Virus record (IMG/VR): IMGVR_UViG_3300041407_000002 | Span: 1-26,330 of that record | Length of the DNA stretch: 26,330 bases | Direction: 5' to 3' (one strand) | Origin: a virus | Shown: positions 1-5,763 of the stretch, in pieces | Layout of the letters: each line of letters opens with the position of its first letter | How positions within the stretch are numbered: the stretch's first letter is position 1 | Program-made: the position numbers and the translations under genes | Notes under the pieces: model-generated | What the model was told of the DNA's origin: nothing | Database searches by the model: none | The model's input: only the letters and a program-made list of their open reading frames with translations

Positions 1-2
1 TT

Positions 3-56
3 GAGGCTCGCTGCAATGCCAACTTCCGCTGCCAAGACATCAACCGCGTGAGCTGA
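3..56 (+). CDS. 3' end of an unidentified gene (partial)
   Basis: The reading frame that enters from the left edge stays open for 17 codons and stops at TGA 54-56, just before a good terminator. The visible C-terminal residues are EARCNANFRCQDINRVS. In T7 this position, between the primase-helicase and DNA polymerase, holds small genes of the 4.3-4.7 group. The visible tail does not look like the acidic end of the T7 helicase. It shares a short NFRC stretch with the C-terminus of the DNA polymerase in this window, probably by chance. The frame is chosen because the other two + frames stop early (frame 2 at once, frame 1 at 49-51) and because its stop sits 17 bases before the terminator. Product unknown. 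Confidence 0.45.
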   Translation, partial: EARCNANFRCQDINRVS

Positions 57-72
57 GTCTTTGAGCTGATCC

Positions 73-99
73 AAGAGCCTTCCTTCGGGAGGGCTTTTT
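73..99 (+). terminator. Rho-independent terminator with UUCG tetraloop
   Basis: Arms 76-83 (AGCCTTCC) and 88-95 (GGAGGGCT) pair over 8 bp with one G-U pair around the loop TTCG at 84-87. The stem can extend through A73-A74 against the following T run (95-99). A GC-rich stem, an extra-stable UUCG loop and a short T tract make a standard intrinsic terminator. It sits between the first gene tail and the gene starting at 137, upstream of the DNA polymerase, so it would reduce transcription entering the gp4.7-like/gp5/gp6 group. Confidence 0.75.
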
Positions 100-136
100 A
101 GTGAGTTCAAACAAATCAACAAGGGGGGGAAACAAC

Positions 137-616
137 ATGAACGGTTCTGAAGTCCGCAAGTTCATCAAGCAAGGTGAGCAGGCCACTGAGGTACTCAACA
201 AGCTGGGCTACACGTACAGCGACAAGCAAGGCGAGCACCCTCATTGGGTAGCCCCTGAGAAGCCAATGGACAACCTTAAGGCTGCCCTTGAGGCACTCAT
301 CAAGGTTGGGATTGAGGAAGGCGTGGAGGCTCACAAGGAGGCCCTGAAGAAGGACCCTCGTGGCCCTAACTGGCACCTCGTTGAACAGATGGTTGGCCGG
401 AACTTTAAGGTCCGCATGGAGAACATCCCAATCGGTCACTCTTTGAGAACCTTCGGATACAGCCACTTCTCTGGTCGAGTGTTCCGAGCTGAAAGCATCG
501 AGTATCGCCGCGACCCATCCTATACAGGCTATGCCGTCAACTTCACTTTTGCGACTCGGCCATATCGCCCAGAAACCGTATGGCTGCCATTGAGTTGTGC
601 CGCCTTCCAAAACTAA
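137..616 (+). CDS. gp4.7-like small protein of unknown function
   Basis: A 159-residue protein lies directly upstream of DNA polymerase, with its stop 9 bases before the next start. The start at 137 is preferred over an in-frame ATG at 101 because a strong purine ribosome site (AAGGGGGGGA, 121-130) lies 6 bases upstream of it, while 101 follows the terminator with no such site. Near the N-terminus a predicted helix leads into LNKLGYTYSDKQGEHPHW. This resembles, from memory, the K-L-G-W-T-W stretch of T7 gp4.7, and the gene holds the same position just before gene 5. The C-terminal half (about residues 85-159) is beta-rich and aromatic. There are no transmembrane segments and no catalytic motif I recognise. 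Similarity to gp4.7 is weak, and the function is unknown. Confidence 0.75.
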   Translation: MNGSEVRKFIKQGEQATEVLNKLGYTYSDKQGEHPHWVAPEKPMDNLKAALEALIKVGIEEGVEAHKEALKKDPRGPNWHLVEQMVGRNFKVRMENIPIGHSLRTFGYSHFSGRVFRAESIEYRRDPSYTGYAVNFTFATRPYRPETVWLPLSCAAFQN

Positions 617-625
617 GGAGGCCTA

Positions 626-2764
626 ATGCTCATCTCTGACATCGAAACAAACGGGCTCTACGAACAAGTAACCCGGTTCCACTGCGCCACCATTCAAGAC
701 TACTTCACCGGGCAATACGTTCGGTACAACGAGGCCACCTTTGCGGACTACATCAAGGCTCTTGAGGCAGAAGCTGCCAAGCCTGATGGCATGATCGTGG
801 GCCACAACTTCATCAAGTACGACATCCCGGTTCTGGACAAGCTCAAGCGTCTCTACTTCGGTAAGCGTTTGAACATCCCAAGGAAGCGCGTGATGGATAC
901 CTTGGTGATGACCCGTCTGGTTTACTCCAACGTTGGTGACCGCGACTCTGGTCTACTGCGCTCTGGGATTCTCCCCGGCAAGATGTTTGGCTCTCACTCC
1001 CTTGAGGCGTGGGGCTATCGTCTGGGCGAGATGAAGGGCGAGTACAAGCACGACTTCAAGGTTCAACTTGAGAACGATGGTGGCGTTTACGTTGACGGGA
1101 TGGAGTGGGCTGAGTGCTCACAATCCATGGAGGATTACTGCGAGCAGGACGTTCGGGTCACCTCTAAGTTGTTCCGTAAGATCCTTGAAGACCTGCATTA
1201 CTTCAACGATCAGGGCGAGGCCATTGAGGCCGTTCGCTTGGAACACGCGGCTGCATGGACGCTGGCCCAGATGGAGCGCAATGGCTTCCCCTTCGACACC
1301 GAGGGCGCTGAGAAGCTCTATTGCGAACTGGCGGGTCGTCGCAGTGATCTCCTCGTGGAACTCATCCAGACCTTCGGGTCTTGGTGGGCTCCTAAAGGTG
1401 GTAAGTCACCGCTGATCAACCCTCGGGATGGCAAGGAGGTTCACTTCTGGTCCGATGGTCGCCCGATGCCCAAGGTCACCTATCCGAAGGTCGGCGGGGT
1501 CTTCCTTAAGAGCGGCAAGAAGGACACCCGTGAGTATTTCGCGGATGCCCCTTACACGCCCATTGAGCTTGTCACCTTCAACCCCGGATCTCGGGCCCAC
1601 ATTGAGAAAGTGCTGCGTGATGCTGGCTGGGTTCCGACCGAGCTGACCAACACTGGCGCTGCCAAGATGGACGATGAGACCCTTGAGTTCGTCAAGGTGG
1701 CTGACCAGAAGAAGCAAGCGTGTATCAACCTTGTGCGTGAGTTCATGGAGGTCACCAAGGTCATTGGGATGCTCTCTGAGGGCGACAAAGCGTGGCTGCG
1801 GTATGTCCGTGAGGACGGCTGTATTCATGGCTCTGTGAACCCCAATGGGGCCGTTACAGGACGTGCGACCCATAGCCATCCCAACATGGGCCAAGTGCCT
1901 TCCGCCAAGAAGAAGTATGGGCCTGCGTGCCGTGCTCTCTTTGGGGCGGTCTTTGCGAGGAAACTCAAGAAGGGCTGGGAGAACGCCGTTCAGTTGGGTT
2001 CCGATGCGAGCGGCCTTGAGCTGCGTTGCCTGGGACACTTCGGGGTCCCCTTCGATGGTGGTTCCTACGTGGACACCGTACTCAATGGTGACATCCACTG
2101 GGTCAACGGGCTGGCCGCTGGGATCACTCCTGCTGGTCTCGAAAGGGACAAGTCCAACCACGAGCATGACGCCTACCGTGACATCGCCAAGACGTTCATC
2201 TATGCGTTCCTCTATGGGGCCGGTGATGGACTCGTGGGGTCGTTCGTAGGTGGCGGCAAGAAGGAAGGCAAGGCCCTGAAGAAAGCCTTCATGGAAAACA
2301 CCCCGGCCATTAGTGGCCTGCGAGGTGCCCTTGAGGAACAGCTCATCAAGGAACAGAAGTACAACAACGTCACCAAGAAGTACGACATCAAGTGGAAGCG
2401 CCGTTGGATCAAGGGCCTCGATGGCCGGAAGATTCACGTCCGCTCCCCTCACTCTGCATTGAACTCGTTGCTCCAGTCCGCTGGCGCCCTTGTGTGCAAG
2501 AAGTGGGTCGTCGAGGTGGAGCGTCTCTGCCAAGAGGCTGGGCTCTATCACGGTTGGTATGACGATGATGGCAACCCCGGTGACTTCTGCTTTATGGCTT
2601 GGGTTCACGACGAACTCCAGATCGCCTGCCGCACCCCTGAGATTGCTGAGCAGATCGCTGAGATTTGCCAGTCCGCTATTCGCCTCGTAGGTGAATCATT
2701 CAACTTCCGCTGCCCACTGGATACCGACTACAAGATCGGCCCAACGTGGCGCGAGTGTCACTAA
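626..2764 (+). CDS. 5: T7-type DNA polymerase (gp5)
   Basis: A 712-residue family A polymerase with 3'-5' exonuclease (T7 gp5 has 704). The exonuclease domain starts at residue 1 with D5 and E7 (SDIET) and also has KYD at about 64-66 and D175. Polymerase motif A has D460 in GSDASGLELR. Motif B has K522, Y526 and Y530 in KTFIYAFLYG. Motif C has D662 and E663 in WVHDEL. Y526 matches the tyrosine that makes T7 polymerase accept dideoxynucleotides. The thumb insertion that binds host thioredoxin in T7 (about 251-320 here) is present but roughly five residues shorter, having lost part of a basic loop. An extra 15 or so residues lie in the fingers (about 497-515). An AAGGAGG site precedes ATG 626. 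It replicates phage DNA with the helicase-primase, presumably with host thioredoxin. Confidence 0.98.
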   Translation: MLISDIETNGLYEQVTRFHCATIQDYFTGQYVRYNEATFADYIKALEAEAAKPDGMIVGHNFIKYDIPVLDKLKRLYFGKRLNIPRKRVMDTLVMTRLVYSNVGDRDSGLLRSGILPGKMFGSHSLEAWGYRLGEMKGEYKHDFKVQLENDGGVYVDGMEWAECSQSMEDYCEQDVRVTSKLFRKILEDLHYFNDQGEAIEAVRLEHAAAWTLAQMERNGFPFDTEGAEKLYCELAGRRSDLLVELIQTFGSWWAPKGGKSPLINPRDGKEVHFWSDGRPMPKVTYPKVGGVFLKSGKKDTREYFADAPYTPIELVTFNPGSRAHIEKVLRDAGWVPTELTNTGAAKMDDETLEFVKVADQKKQACINLVREFMEVTKVIGMLSEGDKAWLRYVREDGCIHGSVNPNGAVTGRATHSHPNMGQVPSAKKKYGPACRALFGAVFARKLKKGWENAVQLGSDASGLELRCLGHFGVPFDGGSYVDTVLNGDIHWVNGLAAGITPAGLERDKSNHEHDAYRDIAKTFIYAFLYGAGDGLVGSFVGGGKKEGKALKKAFMENTPAISGLRGALEEQLIKEQKYNNVTKKYDIKWKRRWIKGLDGRKIHVRSPHSALNSLLQSAGALVCKKWVVEVERLCQEAGLYHGWYDDDGNPGDFCFMAWVHDELQIACRTPEIAEQIAEICQSAIRLVGESFNFRCPLDTDYKIGPTWRECH

Positions 2765-2773
2765 GGAGACCCT

Positions 2774-3220
2774 ATGTCCAAGACTTTGAAAATGACTATC
2801 AGCTTGCCCCTGACTGTAGTCGTGAAGACTGAATCCATTGCTGCTCTGGAGGCTTCCCGTGAGGAGATCCGTCAGATGCCCGCTGAGAAAGTCGCAGCCC
2901 TTAAAGGTGCCCAGAAGTTCCGCTATGAGCTGTTTGCTGGCGACAAGACCACTGAGCAAGTCCTTGAGGTGATCTACCGTCAGGGCCTGCGCGAAGGCGT
3001 CCGTGATCTGATCATGGGTGAGATCCAAGGAAATGAATCGACCTGCCGTGTGGGTGACATCAAGGTGACCTTTGAGGCCCCTATGGTTCCCCGTAGCTGT
3101 GACCGCTGCACACAAGAAGCCTGCTTCCATCCGAATCGCGTTGCGAACATCGGTTGCGAACTCAAGCGGACTGGCCTGCGTGAAGCGTGTGGTGGTCCTC
3201 GCTGGACTGAAACGGTATGA
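2774..3220 (+). CDS. 5.5: gp5.5-like protein with Cys-rich C-terminal extension
   Basis: 148 residues, ATG after AAGGAG, between polymerase and the gp5.7-like gene, which is where T7 places gene 5.5. Residues 1 to about 100 resemble T7 gp5.5 (99 residues) in pattern: a K-x-x-I/F-S start, then a conserved run around AQKFRYELF and VIYRQGLREGVRDL, matching the KQKEMIVQF and VVRTSFREAIKDM run of gp5.5 as I recall it. T7 gp5.5 binds and blocks the host nucleoid protein H-NS. Residues 101-148 have no counterpart in T7 gp5.5 and carry cysteines at 109, 112, 117, 128 and 139 (plus C91 earlier), a C-x2-C-x4-C layout that could bind metal. The stop overlaps the next start (ATGA). The homology is a moderate-confidence reading, and the tail function is unknown. 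Confidence 0.7.
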   Translation: MSKTLKMTISLPLTVVVKTESIAALEASREEIRQMPAEKVAALKGAQKFRYELFAGDKTTEQVLEVIYRQGLREGVRDLIMGEIQGNESTCRVGDIKVTFEAPMVPRSCDRCTQEACFHPNRVANIGCELKRTGLREACGGPRWTETV

Positions 3221-3426
3221 ACGAATACCTAAAGGTTCTCTGGGAGATCAAGAAGCAAGCCCGCTCGTACCAATCCGACTTCGTTCGATCCCGCATTGCG
3301 TTGGTCAATGAGGCGTCCTCTCGGGGCCACATCTCGTGCCTCTCTACAGCGGGCAAGAACATGGGTCTCTGGACCCTGACCACTGAGGGGCAACTGTTCC
3401 TCGCAGAACATGGAGGTGCTGTATGA
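3217..3426 (+). CDS. 5.7: gp5.7-like host sigma-S RNA polymerase inhibitor
   Basis: 69 residues, the same length as T7 gp5.7 as I recall it. The middle, EASSRGHISCLSTAGKN, is nearly the same as the conserved core of that protein, and the N-terminal pattern xxYLKVLxxIK and the ending GG-x-V also match. T7 gp5.7 binds host RNA polymerase carrying the stationary-phase factor sigma-S and stops it acting during infection, so a similar role is inferred. The ATG overlaps the upstream TGA by four bases (ATGA), and its own stop overlaps the next small ORF the same way, so the 5.5-5.7-mini ORF-6 group looks translationally coupled. The protein is soluble, with no membrane segment. Confidence 0.85.
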   Translation: MNEYLKVLWEIKKQARSYQSDFVRSRIALVNEASSRGHISCLSTAGKNMGLWTLTTEGQLFLAEHGGAV

Positions 3427-3485
3427 AACTGACGTATTGCGTGTGTGGTTGCCAAGGTTGTCGTGGAGGTTGCCGCCCATGGTGA
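3423..3485 (+). CDS. 20-residue cysteine-rich miniprotein
   Basis: A complete ORF of 20 codons. ATG 3423 overlaps the stop of the gp5.7-like gene (ATGA), GGAGG lies at 3412-3416 with a 6-base spacer, and the stop TGA is at 3483-3485, overlapping the exonuclease start. Five of 20 residues are cysteine (positions 6, 8, 10, 13, 17), four are glycine, and the protein ends RPW. In T7 this interval holds gene 5.9, a RecBCD inhibitor of 52 residues, but I see no similarity to it. It might bind metal or simply serve to couple translation of the next gene. The strong ribosome site and exact overlaps support a real gene; the function is unknown. Confidence 0.6.
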   Translation: MKLTYCVCGCQGCRGGCRPW

Positions 3486-4426
3486 GCAAACTGAAAGTCG
3501 GCCTCGCCCTCGACATGGACTATCTGATCTTCTCGGCCATGAGTGCCGCTGAGGAAGAACAGGACTGGGGCGAAGACGTGTGGACGCTGTACTGCGATCA
3601 CAAGAAAGCCCGTGACATTCTGTTCGGCACCATCAAGACCATCAAGGCTGACATTGCCGGTCAACTCAAGCGCAAGTTCAAACTCACTGACGACAAGTAT
3701 GAGTTCGTGGACATCTGCATCCTGAGTGGTGATGACAACTGGCGTAAGGAGGTCCTTGAGACCTATAAGGCCAACCGCAAAGGTAAGCGCAAGCCAGTCG
3801 GCTATCCAAAGTTCTGCCAAGAGGTGATGGATCACTACGGTGAGATGTCCTTCAAGTGGCATGGCATGGAAGGCGATGACCTCTGTGGGATCTTTATGAC
3901 CAACCCTGAGCTGGTCGGCTGCGACCGTGTGATCTCGGTGAGCTGTGATAAGGACTTCAACACGGTGCCAGGATACTTCTTCTGGCTGACCGAGATGGAC
4001 CTCGTGAAGAACGATGAGGCCACCGCTGACCTACATCACTTCTATCAGACCCTCAAAGGTGACACCACCGATGGTTATGGTGGAGTGCCGGGTGTCGGTG
4101 AGGCGTTCGGTCCCGGTCTCTGGGAGTGGCTCCAAGATCCTGAGTTCTTCTATGAGGCCACCAAGATCATGAAGTCCGGCAAGGACAAGGGTCTTGAGCG
4201 TTCCTACTGGACTTCCTGTAAGCCCGGTGATGAGGAGTGGGACTTGCGTCAAGCGCCAACCCTCTGGGCCTGCATGGCGAGTCTCGCCGCTAAGCAAGGG
4301 ATGACTGAAGAGGAACTCATTGTTCAAGCTCAAGTCGCTCGCATCTGCCGTGGCTCTGACTTCGACATGGAAACCAAGAAGCCAATCCTGTGGACTCCTC
4401 GGGCCTACGAAACAGGCCGAGTCTAA
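3479..4426 (+). CDS. 6: T7-type 5'-3' exonuclease (gp6)
   Basis: 315 residues from ATG 3479 (T7 gp6 is about 300). This start is preferred over upstream in-frame ATG 3410 because the conserved N-terminus begins right after it and because GGAGG at 3464-3468 fits. GTG 3482 is also possible. FEN/5'-nuclease features are D12 and D14 near the start, FSAMSAAE (18-25), YKANRKGKRKPVGY (96-109), EGDD (131-134), CDKDF (156-160) and the helix-two-turn-helix stretch KGDTTDGYGGVPGVG (193-207). T7 gp6 removes RNA primers, degrades host DNA to nucleotides for reuse, and acts in recombination and concatemer formation. The start overlaps the miniprotein stop, and the stop codon forms the first bases of the next phage promoter. 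Confidence 0.96.
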   Translation: MVSKLKVGLALDMDYLIFSAMSAAEEEQDWGEDVWTLYCDHKKARDILFGTIKTIKADIAGQLKRKFKLTDDKYEFVDICILSGDDNWRKEVLETYKANRKGKRKPVGYPKFCQEVMDHYGEMSFKWHGMEGDDLCGIFMTNPELVGCDRVISVSCDKDFNTVPGYFFWLTEMDLVKNDEATADLHHFYQTLKGDTTDGYGGVPGVGEAFGPGLWEWLQDPEFFYEATKIMKSGKDKGLERSYWTSCKPGDEEWDLRQAPTLWACMASLAAKQGMTEEELIVQAQVARICRGSDFDMETKKPILWTPRAYETGRV

Positions 4427-4446
4427 AAACCCTCACTATGGCTACC
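4424..4446 (+). promoter_or_regulatory. Phage RNA polymerase promoter, upstream of gp6.5-gp8 genes
   Basis: The core TAAAAACCCTCACTATGG occurs at 4424-4441, followed by CTACC. The same core recurs at five other intergenic sites in this window and matches the gh-1-type promoter consensus I recall. Aligned with the T7 promoter, transcription would start at G4441. The TAA at its 5' end is the exonuclease stop codon. It would drive the 6.5-6.7-7-7.3-8 group. Confidence 0.92.
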
Positions 4447-4482
4447 GTAAGGGGTTCTTACCTTTAAGAGCCCTTAAGGAGG
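4447..4482 (+). promoter_or_regulatory. Structured leader: small hairpin plus possible Shine-Dalgarno hairpin
   Basis: Just after the transcription start, GTAAG (4447-4451) can pair with CTTAC (4457-4461). A second pairing of CCTT-(T)-AAG (4461-4468) with CTT-AAGG (4473-4479), loop AGCC, would cover the first half of the ribosome site AAGGAGG (4476-4482) of the TTG-started gene. The two share C4461, so one base pair must give way. Both are short stems, and regulation is only suggested. Confidence 0.35.
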
Positions 4483-4486
4483 AACT

Positions 4487-4729
4487 TTGCTCAAACAGAT
4501 TCAACACTTCATTCACAACCCTGACGACATCCCTGACATCTCCCCGGCGTCTGCCGACTATCTCAATGCCCGCCTTAACGCTACCTATTTGATTGCCACT
4601 GGGGCCATCGACGAACTCAGGAAACTGGGCTACTCGGAGAGCCACATTCTGGGCTTCATTGACGGCTGCAACGCGGCCACCGAGATCGTGGAGCTGATGC
4701 AGGAGAGTCAATTCAACAAGGAGGTCTGA
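4487..4729 (+). CDS. 6.5: gp6.5-like small protein, TTG start
   Basis: 80 residues. The start is TTG 4487 with AAGGAGG ending 4 bases upstream. No ATG lies near the ribosome site in this frame, so a TTG start must be accepted. The protein is mostly helical and soluble, with a PDISPASADYL stretch (about 17-27) and a LGYSESHILGFIDGCNAA stretch (about 47-64). Its size and place, first gene after the promoter behind gene 6 and before gene 6.7, correspond to T7 gene 6.5, whose function is unknown to me. The assignment is by position and size. The stop lies 5 bases before the start of gp6.7. Confidence 0.8.
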   Translation: MLKQIQHFIHNPDDIPDISPASADYLNARLNATYLIATGAIDELRKLGYSESHILGFIDGCNAATEIVELMQESQFNKEV

Positions 4730-4734
4730 TTCCT

Positions 4735-5028
4735 ATGTGCTTCAAGTCCAAACAGAAGGTCCCAAGGACCAACCCGGAAGCCATCAAGGCACCAACCCCG
4801 GTTCTTATTGAGGAACCTAAAGGCGTTGACTTCGGTGCCACTGAAGATGACAAGTCCGATGATGAGTCGGGCATTGATGGTCTGAAGGTCGCCAAGTCCG
4901 ATGTCTCTACCAGCGATAAAGGTGACGGCACCTCTGATGCTGTCGCTGCTGACACTGGCACCGGGACCATCAAGAAGGCCAAACCTACGGCCTCCATCAA
5001 GAAGGCCCTTAAGAAGGTCACTCAGTGA
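4735..5028 (+). CDS. 6.7: gp6.7-like virion protein
   Basis: 97 residues; T7 gp6.7 has 88. The start MCFKSKQKVPRTNPEAIKA mirrors the MCFSPKIKTPK start of T7 gp6.7, followed by VxFG (about 31-34), an acidic stretch DDKSDDESG (38-46), GLKV (49-52) and a basic tail IKKALKKV. T7 gp6.7 is a small virion protein that leaves the particle with DNA at infection. The middle is low-complexity and acidic, typical of a disordered protein. AAGGAGG precedes ATG 4735. The stop TGA overlaps the GTG start of the next gene (GTGA), suggesting coupled translation. Confidence 0.88.
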   Translation: MCFKSKQKVPRTNPEAIKAPTPVLIEEPKGVDFGATEDDKSDDESGIDGLKVAKSDVSTSDKGDGTSDAVAADTGTGTIKKAKPTASIKKALKKVTQ

Positions 5029-5462
5029 ACCTGGCCTCAACGCATCTCCGAGCGGGCTCACCGGCCTGCTTTCGTGAGGTGCTTGGGGAAATTCTCAATG
5101 AACTCGATGAGTTGACTTGGGGAAGCTCAAGGGTCGAGTCCATGGCCCGCATCTGCCAATCAACCGAGGAGCTTGATGAGCGCATTGAGATCACCGTAAG
5201 GGATTCCAATAGCGTCCTCGTTGGCTTCGCTGTGATCACTCCTGATGAGGATGACCATGTTGGCACATGCCTTGGTACTCAGTGGCATTGGGTACGCCCA
5301 GACCACAGGGGCCTTGTGGGTCGAATGATCCTTAGGGAGATCCTCAAGCAGGCCCGTTTGTTCGGGTTCAAAACCGTGGCGTATACCAAGCGCTTAGGCG
5401 TTGGCCGCTACGAGATCAATTACAAACAACTTAAGGAGAACCTACATGGGCAAGAAAATTAA
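5025..5462 (+). CDS. 7: GNAT-like acetyltransferase at the gp7 position
   Basis: 145 residues from GTG 5025, which overlaps the gp6.7 stop (GTGA). The only other methionine near the N-terminus is too far in, so GTG is the likely start. Residues about 62-100 form a beta strand (SVLVGFAVIT), then a strand and turn (HWVRPDHRGLVGRMIL, about 87-102) with the R-G-x-x-G-R loop typical of the acetyl-CoA-binding motif A of GNAT enzymes, then a helix (REILKQARLFG) and a strand (TVAYTKRLG). It sits where T7 has gene 7, a poorly understood host-range gene. The substrate is unknown. The last 17 bases overlap the gp7.3 start, so the two genes are tightly packed. Confidence 0.75.
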   Translation: MNLASTHLRAGSPACFREVLGEILNELDELTWGSSRVESMARICQSTEELDERIEITVRDSNSVLVGFAVITPDEDDHVGTCLGTQWHWVRPDHRGLVGRMILREILKQARLFGFKTVAYTKRLGVGRYEINYKQLKENLHGQEN

Positions 5463-5751
5463 GAAGGCCATCAAGAAAGTCACCAAGTCGGTCACCAAGA
5501 TCGCTGACCCGGCCAACGTGCTGGGCAAGAACGATTCCGAAAAGGCAGCCCCTGAGGCAGCCGCTCCGACCCCAACTCCTGTGGCTGCTGCTGCACCGGC
5601 TCCTGTGGCTGCTGCAAACGTTGAAGCCCCAAAGGACACCACTGAGGGTGAGGATGATTCCGACTCGGAAGCTGCCAAGAAGGCTGCCCGTGCCAAAGGT
5701 AAACGTGGTCTTCAAGTGGCGCGTGCTGCTGGTACTGGCATCAACATTTAA
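5446..5751 (+). CDS. 7.3: gp7.3-like tail/virion assembly protein
   Basis: 101 residues from ATG 5446 (AAGGAG upstream); T7 gp7.3 has 99. Both ends match T7 gp7.3: the start MGKKIKKAIKKVTKSVTKI and the end QVARAAGTGINI, against an SVARSSGGGINI-like end in T7. Between them is an Ala/Pro-rich, low-complexity stretch (residues about 31-60, with APTPTPVAAAAPAPVAA) and an acidic patch EGEDDSDSE. In T7, gp7.3 is a virion protein needed for making infective tails and is lost on DNA ejection. The Ala-Pro linker differs from T7 and looks freely variable. The gene overlaps the gp7 end by 17 bases. Confidence 0.9.
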   Translation: MGKKIKKAIKKVTKSVTKIADPANVLGKNDSEKAAPEAAAPTPTPVAAAAPAPVAAANVEAPKDTTEGEDDSDSEAAKKAARAKGKRGLQVARAAGTGINI

Positions 5752-5763
5752 AGGAGGTGACCC

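Noticed and set aside
1406-2608. 400-codon open frame on the minus strand inside DNA polymerase
   Set aside because: It lies wholly opposite gene 5, whose catalytic motifs are complete, has no recognisable protein pattern, and long antisense frames are common in GC-rich, codon-biased genes.
3410-3478. Earlier ATG (3410) as the start of the exonuclease
   Set aside because: It would add 23 residues overlapping the gp5.7-like gene end and miniprotein, with no ribosome site; conservation begins after 3479.
5560-5625. Repeats GCTGCTGCACCGGCTCCTGTGG in gp7.3 as a mobile or regulatory repeat
   Set aside because: They encode the Ala-Pro linker in frame and are explained by low-complexity protein sequence.
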